64,000 nt of DNA from Vreelandella zhanjiangensis DSM 21076 (GTDB taxonomy: Bacteria; Pseudomonadota; Gammaproteobacteria; Pseudomonadales; Halomonadaceae), in contig NZ_KB898651.1 of the NCBI RefSeq assembly GCF_000377665.1, forward strand, positions 186,001 through 250,000. The letters run 5' to 3'. This document shows positions 19,232-28,116 of this stretch, one piece after another. Both the position numbers and the translations under genes were made by a program. A model generated the notes under the pieces. It was not told the DNA's origin and searched no databases. It saw only the letters and a list, made by a program, of their open reading frames with translations. Numbering within the stretch: position 1 is the stretch's first letter; each line of letters starts with the position of its first letter.

Positions 19232-19389
19232 TCGTAACCTCCTTTGCCCGGTAGCCAGGGCGCTTAGCTAGACGTTTAGAACGCTCAACTGTTCTAAACC
19301 TGGGTCTGGGTTAAGCAGTAGCTCATGAGGGTTTAATCAAAATACCTTAGAGCTACTCGCACATCGCATCGAGTCTCCAAAGAAAACCG

Positions 19390-20190
19390 TCAGATGCTTC
19401 CACCGGGGCCGCTAGGCTTATTCACGGAACCCGAACCACCCAAGGGGTCATTGGCCAAGCCTTGAGATGTGCTGGGCGAAGTACTTGAAGAAGTACTTGA
19501 GGAAGTACCGGATGAAGCCCCGGGATTGACTGTTGGGCCGCGCGAAGAACCCTGCAGCGACGAGCTTTGCTGAGTAGGGTCGTGCGCCACCCCGGCAGAA
19601 GCGCCGTGCATAATGCCTGACGAGGGATTGTCGGGCGTTGGAGACGAATGGCTGGAATATGCGCCCGAAGGCTGGTTGGAGTAACCGCTGGACTGGTGAG
19701 AATGATCACTTGATGAATGCGAATGCTGACCAGAACTGCGTAAAAAGCGTGTTAGCAAAAAGCCTGCAGCAATCGCGCCACCAAAGAAGAGAGCTGGCTC
19801 GCGACGGCTGTAGCTTTGCGCTTCCTGGCAAATACTTTTTAAGTCCTTGTCACGCAGTTTGTTTGAGAAACGATCAGCGGTATCAGCAAGCTTTCTAACC
19901 TGTTGGGAGAAATAGGGCTGCTGCTGATTGTCGAACTCATCTGCCATTTTATAAAAGACGCTGGTAAATTTTTGCGTCTGCTCGGCAGCGGTATCGCGCT
20001 GTTGGTTATAAAAGTGTTCAGCCTGATGCTGGGCTGCATCACTTACATCATGAACGGCATCCCGACCTTGCTGCTTTAGATGGTCGCTATTGGGAGAATG
20101 CGCTGTACCGTTATTCGATTGAGGCGAACCGGTAGCCGTATTTGGCGTGGATGAAGAACCTGGGTCAGCCTGTTTTCCATGATCAATCAT
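19390..20190 (-). CDS. One-TM low-complexity protein of the stress cluster
   Basis: 266 residues with no recognised enzyme domain. Low-complexity Ser/Gly/Asn-rich ends flank a central helical part (about 35-130, DAAQHQAEHFYNQQRD and following) and one transmembrane helix (about 134-150, LFFGGAIAAGFLLTRFL). The layout resembles proteins that accompany DUF3618/holin pairs in other proteobacteria. A good ribosome site (reverse AGGAGG, about 20196-20202) supports the ATG at 20190. It is 158 bases upstream of the holin-family gene on the same strand. A membrane-anchored stress or scaffold role is inference only. Confidence 0.7.
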   Translation of the reverse strand: MIDHGKQADPGSSSTPNTATGSPQSNNGTAHSPNSDHLKQQGRDAVHDVSDAAQHQAEHFYNQQRDTAAEQTQKFTSVFYKMADEFDNQQQPYFSQQVRKLADTADRFSNKLRDKDLKSICQEAQSYSRREPALFFGGAIAAGFLLTRFLRSSGQHSHSSSDHSHQSSGYSNQPSGAYSSHSSPTPDNPSSGIMHGASAGVAHDPTQQSSSLQGSSRGPTVNPGASSGTSSSTSSSTSPSTSQGLANDPLGGSGSVNKPSGPGGSI

Positions 20191-20909
20191 TAGTCACTTC
20201 CTCCTTGTCGCTTCACTCATTAGCGACCGTATCGAACAAGTACGCTAGGTGAAACAAAACGAACTGGACCACTGCTACATTAAGAAGCGCTTTATAAAGC
20301 TTTCCATTAAATATTTAACGGAACACTTAATTTAAGCGTCTTTTCAATATAGTGCGCCTCCTTACCCTGTCAATTTATACCCACACCCTCCCCCTAATAG
20401 CGAATAACTTTAATCATTATCAACACACATTTATTAACCTATATTAAAAAATCCTATTAAAACACCATTACTTTTAATTTTATTCATAAATTACAATTAC
20501 TTAAATAAAAACCAAACACCGGAATCAGTATATGAGCGATAACTTTATAAATGATTGTTCAATGCCAATGAGCTCCCTTTCCCGCAAGGCAATGATTACT
20601 CTTTTATTACACGCCTACTTTATTAAGACATCTTTATTAATAGCTTAACCTCCTTCTCCGTATAATCCTGATTTCAAACCTGGCTAACTACGACAACGCT
20701 ATTTAGATGCACCGACATTAAAAAATCGATTATTGAATGCCACCACTATTAGCGTTAACCGCTAACATTAATAAAAAAGCCAGCTTAGCAAGCTTTCGGT
20801 TTGGCTCTCTTTACGTGTGTGCGCTAGGGTAAATATTGACGTAACAGCGCCTTGGCGACGTCGCCTTCGGTGTTGGAAAGATTACTGTGCCAACAAGGAG
20901 TAATTGCAC
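20191..20909. other. AT-rich intergenic region of the stress cluster
   Basis: About 720 bases, strikingly AT-rich compared with the rest of the window (especially 20300-20700), with no credible reading frame on either strand. It must carry the divergent promoters of the leftward membrane-protein genes and the rightward SDR gene. The composition would suit silencing by an H-NS-like protein or a long regulatory leader; I cannot identify a specific site. Confidence 0.6.
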
Positions 20910-21764
20910 ATGAGCGAGCAAAAGCAACCGCCTCAGCATCAGGATGAGCAGCCAGGCGATGAGCATGAAATGCACCCCGAGCCTGAGTTCATTCGCGATA
21001 GCTATCAAGGAACTCAAAAGCTTAAAGATAAGGTCGCCCTTATTACCGGCGGCGATAGCGGTATCGGACGTGCCGTTGCGGTGCACTACGCTCGTGAAGG
21101 CGCCGATAGCGTTATTGTCCATCTGGAAGAAGATAAAGATGCTGAAGACACTAAAGCGCTGGTAGAGGCCGAAGGCCGCCGCTGCCTGGTGCTAAAGGGC
21201 GATGTCGGTGACCCTGAGTTTTGCCGTGAGATAGTCAAGAAGACGTTGGATCACTTCGGCAAGCTCAATATTGTGGTCAACAATGCCGCCGAGCAGTACG
21301 ACTGGAACGATCTGACCGAGGTTCCAGATGAACAGATAATGCGTACCTTCCAGACCAATATCTTCAGCCACTTTTATGTGACAAAAGCCGCGCTGCCGCA
21401 TCTGCAAAAGGGCGATACCATCATCGAGACCTCCTCTATCAACGCCTTTAAAGGCAACGATACGCTGATTGATTACAGTGCCACCAAAGGGGCGATTCAA
21501 GGGTTTATGCGCTCGATGGCCATGTCGTTGATGGATCGGGGCATTCGCGTTAACGCCGTGGCGCCAGGCCCGGTGTGGACCCCGCTGATTCCAGCAAGCT
21601 TCGATGATGAGAAGGTGGCTTCGTTTGGCGGCCAGGTGCCGATGAAACGCGCGGGTCAGCCTAGCGAAATGGGGCCCGCCTATGTGTACCTGGCAAGCGA
21701 AGAGTCTTCGTATATGACCGGGCAGACACTGCACCTTAATGGTGGGGTTATTTTAAATACTTAA
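20910..21764 (+). CDS. SDR-family oxidoreductase, general-stress type (YghA/YhdF-like)
   Basis: A 284-residue NAD(P)-dependent short-chain dehydrogenase. A hydrophilic N-terminal extension (about 1-38, rich in Q, E, H) is typical of the YghA/general stress protein 39 group. The cofactor motif TGGDSGIG is at about 46-53, NNAA near 128, and the catalytic serine and Y-x3-K lie in SSINAF and DYSATKG. AAGGAG at 20895-20900 places the start at 20910; a TTG six bases upstream is less likely. The substrate is probably an aldehyde or ketone produced under stress, but is unknown. It sits opposite the stress membrane cluster across an AT-rich region, so shared stress control is plausible. Confidence 0.9.
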   Translation: MSEQKQPPQHQDEQPGDEHEMHPEPEFIRDSYQGTQKLKDKVALITGGDSGIGRAVAVHYAREGADSVIVHLEEDKDAEDTKALVEAEGRRCLVLKGDVGDPEFCREIVKKTLDHFGKLNIVVNNAAEQYDWNDLTEVPDEQIMRTFQTNIFSHFYVTKAALPHLQKGDTIIETSSINAFKGNDTLIDYSATKGAIQGFMRSMAMSLMDRGIRVNAVAPGPVWTPLIPASFDDEKVASFGGQVPMKRAGQPSEMGPAYVYLASEESSYMTGQTLHLNGGVILNT

Positions 21765-21802
21765 ACGAAACACCTGAATTGAGTACATAGCGGAAGAGAG
21801 CT

Positions 21803-21820
21803 GGGGCGGCTTTGCCGCCC
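21803..21820 (+). terminator. GC hairpin after the SDR gene, weak terminator
   Basis: GGGCGGC at 21804-21810, loop TTT, GCCGCCC at 21814-21820, followed only by TTTCG. A plausible but imperfect intrinsic terminator. Confidence 0.5.
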
Positions 21821-21902
21821 TTTCGCGCCGGGCCGCCGCTGCGGGTGCCTCGCTTCGCTCGTTACCACGCGCTACTTTTATCCTGCACTCCTTAACGCCT
21901 GG

Positions 21903-23219
21903 CTAGCCTGTTAATGTCTTTACCAACACCTTGGATTTACGTGCGTGGTTATAGGCTTCGCGCTTCAAGGGCGGCAAATCATCCAGGCTGGCCGCTTGGA
22001 AGCCGTGCTCCACAAACCAGTGGGCCGTGTGGGTGGTTAACACAAATATGGCGGTTAAACCGCGCTGGCGGGCACGGCGCTCCAGCGCTTCCATCAAACG
22101 TTCGCCGCGCTCGCCACCCCGGTAGCTGCCGTGTACCGCCACGCAGGCAAGCTCGGCAATGGTGGTCTCAGGGAACAGGTGCAGCGCGGCACAGCCAATC
22201 ACCATGCCGTCACGCTCAATGACCATATAGTCATCAATTTCATGCTCCAGGCGCTCGCGCGAGCGGGCCACCAGCATGCCGCGGCGCTCCAGAGGCTCAA
22301 GCAGCTCAAGAAGCCCGGCAATATCGTTGAGCTTGGCCGGGCGTAGCTGCTCGTAGCGGTGCTGGGTGATCATGGTGCCCACACCGTCGCGGGTGAATAG
22401 CTCCCCCAGCAGCGCGTCGTGGTTGCGCCACGACAACAGGTGCGTGCGGGCCACGCCCTCAAGTGCGGCGTTACACGCCGCCTGAAGGTGACGGGCAAGC
22501 TCGCTACCGGGCAGCGCGCTCTCAAGGCGGGGTTCGGCATCGGCGGGCGTTAGCTGGCGCAGCAAGGCACCTTCTTCATCCTGCAGGCCTTCCGAGTCGC
22601 CCAGCAATATCAGCTTATCGGCCTTGAGCGCTACGGCGGCGTGCTGGGCAACTTCCGAGGCATCCAGGTCAAACACTTCACCCGTGCTTGAAAAGCCCAG
22701 CGGCGGTAGAAGCACTAACGAGCCTTTATCCAGCAGCCCTTCAATGGCGCTTGCGCGTACGCGGCGCACTTCGCCACTGTGGTCAAAATCAACCCCTTCA
22801 CGCACGCCCAAGGGCTTGGCGGTGACCAGGTTGCCGGAAATAACGCTGAGTTCAACGCCGTGAAGCGGCGTGCTGGGTAGGCCGAGTGACAGGCGTGCTT
22901 CAAGCCAGAGCCGCTGATGCGCGGCGACCTGCTCTACATGAGTCATCACCGCACGGTCGGCCACCCAGCGGCCGTTAATGCGCGTAGGCTCAACGTTTGC
23001 CTGGGTAAGCGCTTCCTGCACCTGAGGGCGCGTGCCGAATACCACCACCAACCGCACGCCCAGCGTATGCAGCAGGGCTAAATCCTGAATGAGCTGTTCC
23101 CCGCGGCCAGACGCCATGGCTTCGCCTTCAATCAAGATGACAAAGGTTCGCCCCCGGTGCGCATTAATGTAGGGGGAAGCGTTACGAAACCAATCAACAA
23201 AGGGGAAGTGCTTATCCAA
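21903..23219 (-). CDS. argA: N-acetylglutamate synthase
   Basis: First step of arginine synthesis: acetyl-CoA plus glutamate gives N-acetylglutamate, in the cytoplasm. 438 residues, the usual length of the bifunctional-looking family: an N-terminal amino-acid-kinase fold (about 1-285, FVILIEGEA and VVVFGTRPQ), which binds arginine for feedback control, and a C-terminal GNAT acetyltransferase domain (about 290-438, ELACVAVHGSYRGGERGERLM). Transcribed alone, leftwards, about 150 bases from the phosphate transporter terminator. The N-terminus (FVDWFRNASPYINAHRG) matches the family, supporting the start. Confidence 0.96.
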   Translation of the reverse strand: MDKHFPFVDWFRNASPYINAHRGRTFVILIEGEAMASGRGEQLIQDLALLHTLGVRLVVVFGTRPQVQEALTQANVEPTRINGRWVADRAVMTHVEQVAAHQRLWLEARLSLGLPSTPLHGVELSVISGNLVTAKPLGVREGVDFDHSGEVRRVRASAIEGLLDKGSLVLLPPLGFSSTGEVFDLDASEVAQHAAVALKADKLILLGDSEGLQDEEGALLRQLTPADAEPRLESALPGSELARHLQAACNAALEGVARTHLLSWRNHDALLGELFTRDGVGTMITQHRYEQLRPAKLNDIAGLLELLEPLERRGMLVARSRERLEHEIDDYMVIERDGMVIGCAALHLFPETTIAELACVAVHGSYRGGERGERLMEALERRARQRGLTAIFVLTTHTAHWFVEHGFQAASLDDLPPLKREAYNHARKSKVLVKTLTG

Positions 23220-23298
23220 GGCCGCTCTCCGGCAGCAGGTGAAAGAAAAACTCAGTGTTTACCAATCTACTCGCGCTACTTTACCAGAGCGCAAAAAA

Positions 23299-23354
23299 CA
23301 GCGGCACCTTCTATCGCAAATTGGCTAACGCAAATCTGCATGAAGGTGCCGCTG
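23299..23354 (-). terminator. Terminator of the phosphate transporter operon
   Basis: Perfect 13-bp arms 23299-23311 and 23342-23354 with a 30-base loop. On the reverse strand the stem is followed by six T. It ends the DUF47-pit transcript. Confidence 0.75.
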
Positions 23355-23372
23355 AGAGTCAGGCGTTTACCG

Positions 23373-24638
23373 CTAGCCGAACATGCCTTTAAACATGAAG
23401 AAGAACACGATGGCCAGGCCCGCGCCAGCCGGCAGCGTAATCAGCCACGAAATAACGATCGTGCCGATAACGCGCAGGTTAAGCGCCGCCATACCGCGTG
23501 CCAAGCCGACCCCGAGTACCGCGCCAACCAAAGTGTGAGTCGTCGAAATTGGCAGGCCTGTGCCCGAAGCAACCACGACGGTGCTGGCAGCGGCAAGCGT
23601 TGCTGCAAAGCCACGGCTTGGGGTTAGCTCAGTAATCCCGGTACCTACCGTCGCGATGACTTTATGCCCGTAAGTAACCAGGCCAAACACAATACCGCCA
23701 CCGCCCAGCACCAGCACCCACCAGGGCACCAGCGCGGCGCTATCAATCATACCTTCGCTGCGCACCACGCTAATGACGGCTGCCAGCGGACCAACCGCGT
23801 TGGCGACATCGTTAGAACCGTGGGCGAACGCCATGGCACACGCGGTAAAGATCATCAGCACACCAAACACGCGCTCTACATTGGCATAGCCAAAATGATC
23901 GTTGGCATTTTTGGTGTACTTGATACGCCGCTGCATGATCACGCCAAGACCCATAATCAGTACGCCAATCAAGATCGACAGCAACAGGCTCTGGCTGAAG
24001 GTAAGGTGCAAGCCAACATGGGAAAGCCCTTTGGTGAGCGTCACCATGGACACGATAAAGCCGACTAAAAACACATAGCCCGGCACATAGCGCTTGGCCG
24101 CCGCAAACGGGTCTGAGCTTTCAAAAATCAGATGGTGTACTGATTTAAACAGCATATAACCGATGGTACCGGCGATCAGCGGAGAAACGACCCAGCTGGA
24201 AGCGATCTGGCCCACTTTACCCCAGGCAACCGCATCCACACCCAGGCCGACTGCGGCAAAACCCACGATAGCCCCGACAATCGAGTGCGTGGTGGAAACC
24301 GGCCAACCGCGGGCGGAAGCCACCATTAGCCAGATACCGGCAGCCAATAGTGCGGACAGCATGCCGTAAACCAGAAACTGCGGATTCGCTTCAAGCAGGT
24401 TGGCGTCGATGATACCGCCACGGATGGTGGCCGTAACCTCACCACCGGCAAGCCAGGCGCCTAAAAACTCAAAAATAACCGCAATGATAATAGCTTGTTT
24501 GATGGTGATCGCTTTCGACCCCACCGAGGTTCCCATGGCGTTGGCAACATCGTTTGCGCCAACGCCCCAAGCCATAAAAAAGCCAAACAAACAGGCCAGA
24601 ATGATAAAAATATCACCGTGCTGGGCAATAATATGCAT
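23373..24638 (-). CDS. Pit-family inorganic phosphate transporter
   Basis: A 421-residue polytopic inner-membrane protein of the PiT family, low-affinity phosphate (or metal-phosphate) symport. The two family signature repeats are visible: GANDVANAMGTSVGSKA near the N-terminus (about 27-43) and GSNDVANAVGPLAA in the C-terminal half. About ten hydrophobic segments are present, and serine-threonine pairs in VSTTHSIVGA and ISTTHTLVGA mark the inverted repeats. It is nine bases downstream of a DUF47 gene on the same strand, the usual pair. In halophiles the driving ion could be H+ or Na+; the sequence does not decide. Confidence 0.93.
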   Translation of the reverse strand: MHIIAQHGDIFIILACLFGFFMAWGVGANDVANAMGTSVGSKAITIKQAIIIAVIFEFLGAWLAGGEVTATIRGGIIDANLLEANPQFLVYGMLSALLAAGIWLMVASARGWPVSTTHSIVGAIVGFAAVGLGVDAVAWGKVGQIASSWVVSPLIAGTIGYMLFKSVHHLIFESSDPFAAAKRYVPGYVFLVGFIVSMVTLTKGLSHVGLHLTFSQSLLLSILIGVLIMGLGVIMQRRIKYTKNANDHFGYANVERVFGVLMIFTACAMAFAHGSNDVANAVGPLAAVISVVRSEGMIDSAALVPWWVLVLGGGGIVFGLVTYGHKVIATVGTGITELTPSRGFAATLAAASTVVVASGTGLPISTTHTLVGAVLGVGLARGMAALNLRVIGTIVISWLITLPAGAGLAIVFFFMFKGMFG

Positions 24639-24647
24639 GAAGTCCCC

Positions 24648-25328
24648 TTAGCGAGCGGTCAAAATCTGCAAGCGACTGCCCACACGCTCAGCGCGGTCGG
24701 ACACTTCACCTACCCATTCGATGATCTTGTAAAGAAAGATCACATCGACGGGTGGCAGCTGGCTTTCAAGCTGAAAAAGCTGCCGACGAATGGCGACCTG
24801 CTGAGCGTCCGCCTGGTGTTCAAAGTTATGCAGCTCGCGAATCATGTTGTGCATAACATCGGAAACATTCCGCCCAAAGCCGGACTCAAGGAGTTCCATC
24901 AGCTCTTCAAGTGCTTGGCGCGCTTGAGCAACACATGCCACGCTAGTGATCATATAATCGCGCATCGGCTCGGCGAGCTCGTCAGGCACGCGCATTTTAC
25001 GCCCCAGCATAATGCCGGTAATGTCGCGCACCTTGTTGGCGATTTTGTCCTGCACACTAATCAAATCCAGCAGGTCAGACCGGGAAACCGGCAAAAACAT
25101 GGTGCTGGGCAGGTTAAGCCGCAGGTCTGTTTTCAGCACATCGGCTTCATGCTCTAGACGGGTCACGTTTTCACGCAGCTCAGCAGCTTTATCCCAATCG
25201 CCAGCAAGGGATGCTTCAAAAAATGGCAACAACTGATCGGCGCATTCATTGGCCTTGACGATGTGGGCCAGCAACGGCTGGAATGGCGAGCGGCCAAACA
25301 TCGCGGAAAAAGGGTTGGAGGTAACCAT
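24648..25328 (-). CDS. DUF47 / PhoU-like partner of the phosphate transporter
   Basis: 226 residues, all helical, of the TIGR00153/DUF47 family related to PhoU. Recognisable elements are MFGRSPF near the N-terminus, repeated acidic patches (E-x3-D) for metal binding, and LEHEADVLKTDL. DUF47 proteins are known to accompany and regulate Pit transporters. First gene of the two-gene operon, with an AT-richer region carrying the promoter before 25328. Cytoplasmic. Confidence 0.9.
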   Translation of the reverse strand: MVTSNPFSAMFGRSPFQPLLAHIVKANECADQLLPFFEASLAGDWDKAAELRENVTRLEHEADVLKTDLRLNLPSTMFLPVSRSDLLDLISVQDKIANKVRDITGIMLGRKMRVPDELAEPMRDYMITSVACVAQARQALEELMELLESGFGRNVSDVMHNMIRELHNFEHQADAQQVAIRRQLFQLESQLPPVDVIFLYKIIEWVGEVSDRAERVGSRLQILTAR

Positions 25329-25464
25329 AGTGCCTTTTAGCCTGTTTTCGGGGAGCCTGGAAATGGCGACGCCAGTATAAAGAGTGCGCTCGCCGCCGTC
25401 ATGAAAAGTTCATATTGGTAGCAAAAATTTCATCAGCATTTCACGCTTAAGAGTGGCTATTGTC

Positions 25465-26352
25465 ATGAAAAATGCAACTCCTATTGAAGTAGAGCTAAAA
25501 CTTGCCCTTGCGCCTGCAAACATTGAGGCCCTGTTAAGCCACCCGTTACTCGCGTCTCAACCATCGCTCACGCAAACTCTCGCCAATACCTATTTCGATA
25601 CCCCAACCAACGACTTAGCCAACGCTCGCGTGGCCGTTCGCCTGCGCCAGATAGATGAACGCGTACTGCAAACCGTGAAAACCGCAGGTAAAGGCGGTGG
25701 TGGATTATCCAGCCGCCAAGAGTGGGAATGGCCGGTCACTGGCAACCAGTTGGACCAGGAAGGCTTGGCCGCACTACCGCCCTTTCAAGGCGAGCTGGCC
25801 GAGCGGCTTGCAAGCCTTGCCCCCAAACTGCGCACCGATTTTATCCGGCGTAGCTGGCAGTTGACCTGGCAAGGCAGTCATATTGAGTTGGTAATGGATG
25901 AAGGCGAGATCGAGAGCGGCGCGTATCGCACGCCTATTTGTGAACTAGAGCTGGAGTTAAAAGCCGGTGATCCGGAAACCCTGTGGTCGTTAGCCATCGC
26001 GCTTGCCGAAAAGATCCCGCTGCGCCCGTCTGACAGTAGTAAAGCATCCCGCGGCAACGCCTTGGCTGCCCAGCAGTGGTCACTACCTGAGGCTACCACT
26101 CCCGCGCAATGGCTTCACCGGGCAACGCTTGCTCTGGATGCCTATCACGATAGCCAGCAAGGCCACTACCTTAACGTGGCCCAGGACGCGTTAGCCCAGC
26201 TGGCCGAACATCCAGGTTTGTCTGCCGACATGCAGATGCAGGCTAAAGCCTTACCGGCAGCGCTTCTGGGCGATGGCCAGCCCGGCATTGCCTATGGCGT
26301 TAATCTATTGACGCTTTCACATCGTTTAGCACTGCAAAGCGCGCTAAGCTGA
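25465..26352 (+). CDS. CYTH-domain protein, inorganic triphosphatase-like
   Basis: 295 residues from ATG 25465 (a GTG at 25453 would add four). The CYTH tunnel motif E8-x-E10-x-K12 (EVELKL) is at the N-terminus, with further conserved basic and acidic positions (RLRQID, LQTVKTAG, ELELELK). Family members hydrolyse triphosphates, often inorganic triphosphate, with a divalent metal. It resembles the N-terminal part of E. coli YgiF, but the C-terminal region (about 200-295) is shorter than the full CHAD domain and looks only partly helical. Lies alone between the divergent DUF47 gene and the channel gene. Physiological substrate not certain. Confidence 0.85.
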   Translation: MKNATPIEVELKLALAPANIEALLSHPLLASQPSLTQTLANTYFDTPTNDLANARVAVRLRQIDERVLQTVKTAGKGGGGLSSRQEWEWPVTGNQLDQEGLAALPPFQGELAERLASLAPKLRTDFIRRSWQLTWQGSHIELVMDEGEIESGAYRTPICELELELKAGDPETLWSLAIALAEKIPLRPSDSSKASRGNALAAQQWSLPEATTPAQWLHRATLALDAYHDSQQGHYLNVAQDALAQLAEHPGLSADMQMQAKALPAALLGDGQPGIAYGVNLLTLSHRLALQSALS

Positions 26353-26478
26353 CATTCATACTGTTTTAAGCGACATCGGTTCAGACCATGCTGGCTTGGA
26401 ACACGTGCTGGATATCAAGAATGTTTGCCAATAGGCCAAATCACAAGATAAGTGATTGTTTATTTCACTGGGATTGCC

Positions 26479-27354
26479 ATGAGCTTCAACCTGACACCTG
26501 CGGCTGAGGGGCTACGCACCCAGCTTTTTCATATTATCTTTGAATCCGATACCCCGGCTGCCAAAGGATTCGATATTGCGCTGATCGTAATGATCATGGC
26601 CAGTGTTGGGGTGATTTTACTGGGCAGCGTTCAAGGCGTCTCTCAGGAGTACGGCTGGCTGTTTTATTACCTGGAGTGGGCGTTCACGATACTGTTTACG
26701 CTGGAACTTGCCGTGCGTATCTACTGCCTTGAGCGTCCGTCTATTTACTTGAAAAGCTTTTACGGCGTGGTGGATATGATCTCCATTCTGCCCGCCTGGC
26801 TGGTATTACTAATGCCGGGTTTTCATGCGCTGGTGATTATTCGCATTCTACGGGTGCTGCGAATTTTTCGTATATTGCGCCTGATGGAGTTTGTAGGTGA
26901 AGGACGCCTGCTGATCGATGCCTTAAAACGTAGTTTTCATCAGGTACTGCTGTTCTTCTGCAGTATCTTGATGGTCGTTACTATGTTCGCCGCGCTTATG
27001 TATACCATTGAGTCGCCGGAAACAGGCTTTACCAGTATTCCCATGTCTATTTACTGGGCAGTGGTAAGCGTTACCACGGTAGGTTATGGCGATATCGTTC
27101 CCGGTACAGCGGTGGGCAAAGCGATTACCGTGGTTCTGATGCTGATTGGTTACTCGATCATCGCGGTGCCCACGGGTATTTTTTCCGCCCAGGTAATCCG
27201 CTCTATTCGTGAAGACCGCTACTCTGATGAAGCGTGCCCGGGCTGCGGCCATGACCGTCATGAAAAGCGTGCTCGTTATTGCCTGCGCTGCGGTACCTGG
27301 CTGGATGAAACAACGGAAGACCCGCACAAAGAAAACCTGCAGAAAGAACCCTAG
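26479..27354 (+). CDS. Voltage-gated (Kv-type) potassium channel with C-terminal zinc ribbon
   Basis: 291 residues from ATG 26479; an upstream GTG start adds nine without a better ribosome site. Six transmembrane helices can be counted. S4 is the arginine-spaced segment RILRVLRIFRILRL (about 121-134). The pore carries the selectivity filter TVGYGD, so K+ is the expected ion. After S6 a short cytoplasmic tail holds CPGC...CLRC (two Cys pairs about 17 residues apart), a probable zinc ribbon. Inner membrane; role in potassium balance or membrane potential, plausible in a halophile. Followed by a hairpin terminator. Confidence 0.9.
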   Translation: MSFNLTPAAEGLRTQLFHIIFESDTPAAKGFDIALIVMIMASVGVILLGSVQGVSQEYGWLFYYLEWAFTILFTLELAVRIYCLERPSIYLKSFYGVVDMISILPAWLVLLMPGFHALVIIRILRVLRIFRILRLMEFVGEGRLLIDALKRSFHQVLLFFCSILMVVTMFAALMYTIESPETGFTSIPMSIYWAVVSVTTVGYGDIVPGTAVGKAITVVLMLIGYSIIAVPTGIFSAQVIRSIREDRYSDEACPGCGHDRHEKRARYCLRCGTWLDETTEDPHKENLQKEP

Positions 27355-27383
27355 CTTGGCTGGCTAATCAAAAAATCTAGTAA

Positions 27384-27413
27384 CGCCATGCCCACGCTCG
27401 CGTGGGCATGGCG
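27384..27413. terminator. Hairpin terminator between convergent channel and yciO genes
   Basis: Perfect 13-bp arms 27384-27396 and 27401-27413 with a 4-base loop. On the reverse strand a T6 run lies a few bases farther (27370-27375). It probably serves both convergent genes. Confidence 0.7.
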
Positions 27414-27425
27414 ATAAGCCAGGGC

Positions 27426-28049
27426 TTAGCTTTCAAACGGGGTAATATCGCCGCGTCCTGCACGCACAATTTTAGGCGGCAGTTCACGCAAATCAATTAC
27501 GCTGGTGGGGTCGAGATGACAGGCGCCGCCATCAATAATCAGGTCCAGATGTGCCCCAAAACGCTCGCGAATTTCTTCGGGGTCGCTCATGGGCAGGTCA
27601 TCCCCCACCGGGATCAGCGTCACGCTCATCAGCGGCTCGCCCAGGGCCTCAAGCAGTGCGTGGGTAATCCGGTGGTCGGGTACGCGCACGCCAATCGAGC
27701 GACGCTTGGGATGCAATAGCAGGCGCGGCACTTCGGTGGTGGCATCCAGGATGTAGGTATACGGCCCCGGCGTATGCGCTTTCAGCAGCCGGAAAACGGC
27801 GTTATCCACCTTGGCATAAGTGCCAATTTCCGAAAGGTCCGAGCACATCAGCGTAAAGTTGTGCTTGTCATCCAGCGAGCGCAGCCACTTTATCTTTTCA
27901 ATCGCTTTCTTTTCGCCCAGGTGGCAGCCCAGCGCATAGCCCGAATCAGTGGGGTAAGCCACCACGCCGCCTTTGCGAATAATCTCGATGGCCTGATCGA
28001 TCAGACGCTTTTGCGGGTTTTCTGGGTGAATCTGAAAATACTGACTCAT
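27426..28049 (-). CDS. yciO: YciO, Sua5/YciO/YrdC family protein
   Basis: 207 residues, the length and sequence pattern of YciO rather than of the shorter TsaC. The YrdC RNA-/nucleotide-binding fold is complete, with VAYPTDSGYALGC, HNFTLMC and the conserved K-x-R region (KRRSIGVRVP). Sua5/TsaC relatives make threonylcarbamoyl-AMP for the t6A modification of tRNA. YciO is a paralogue with a less certain role. Immediately downstream of rnm on the same strand, as in E. coli. Confidence 0.92.
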   Translation of the reverse strand: MSQYFQIHPENPQKRLIDQAIEIIRKGGVVAYPTDSGYALGCHLGEKKAIEKIKWLRSLDDKHNFTLMCSDLSEIGTYAKVDNAVFRLLKAHTPGPYTYILDATTEVPRLLLHPKRRSIGVRVPDHRITHALLEALGEPLMSVTLIPVGDDLPMSDPEEIRERFGAHLDLIIDGGACHLDPTSVIDLRELPPKIVRAGRGDITPFES

Positions 28050-28116
28050 TGTTTGCTCCTGCCCGTGGGCGCGTTTCAGTCCATTGGGGTGTTCGCTTAC
28101 TTATATATACGCGTAC

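Noticed and set aside
24495..25157. 220-codon rightward frame across the pit/DUF47 junction
   Set aside because: Antisense to two well-recognised genes and rich in H, N and Q; a shadow.
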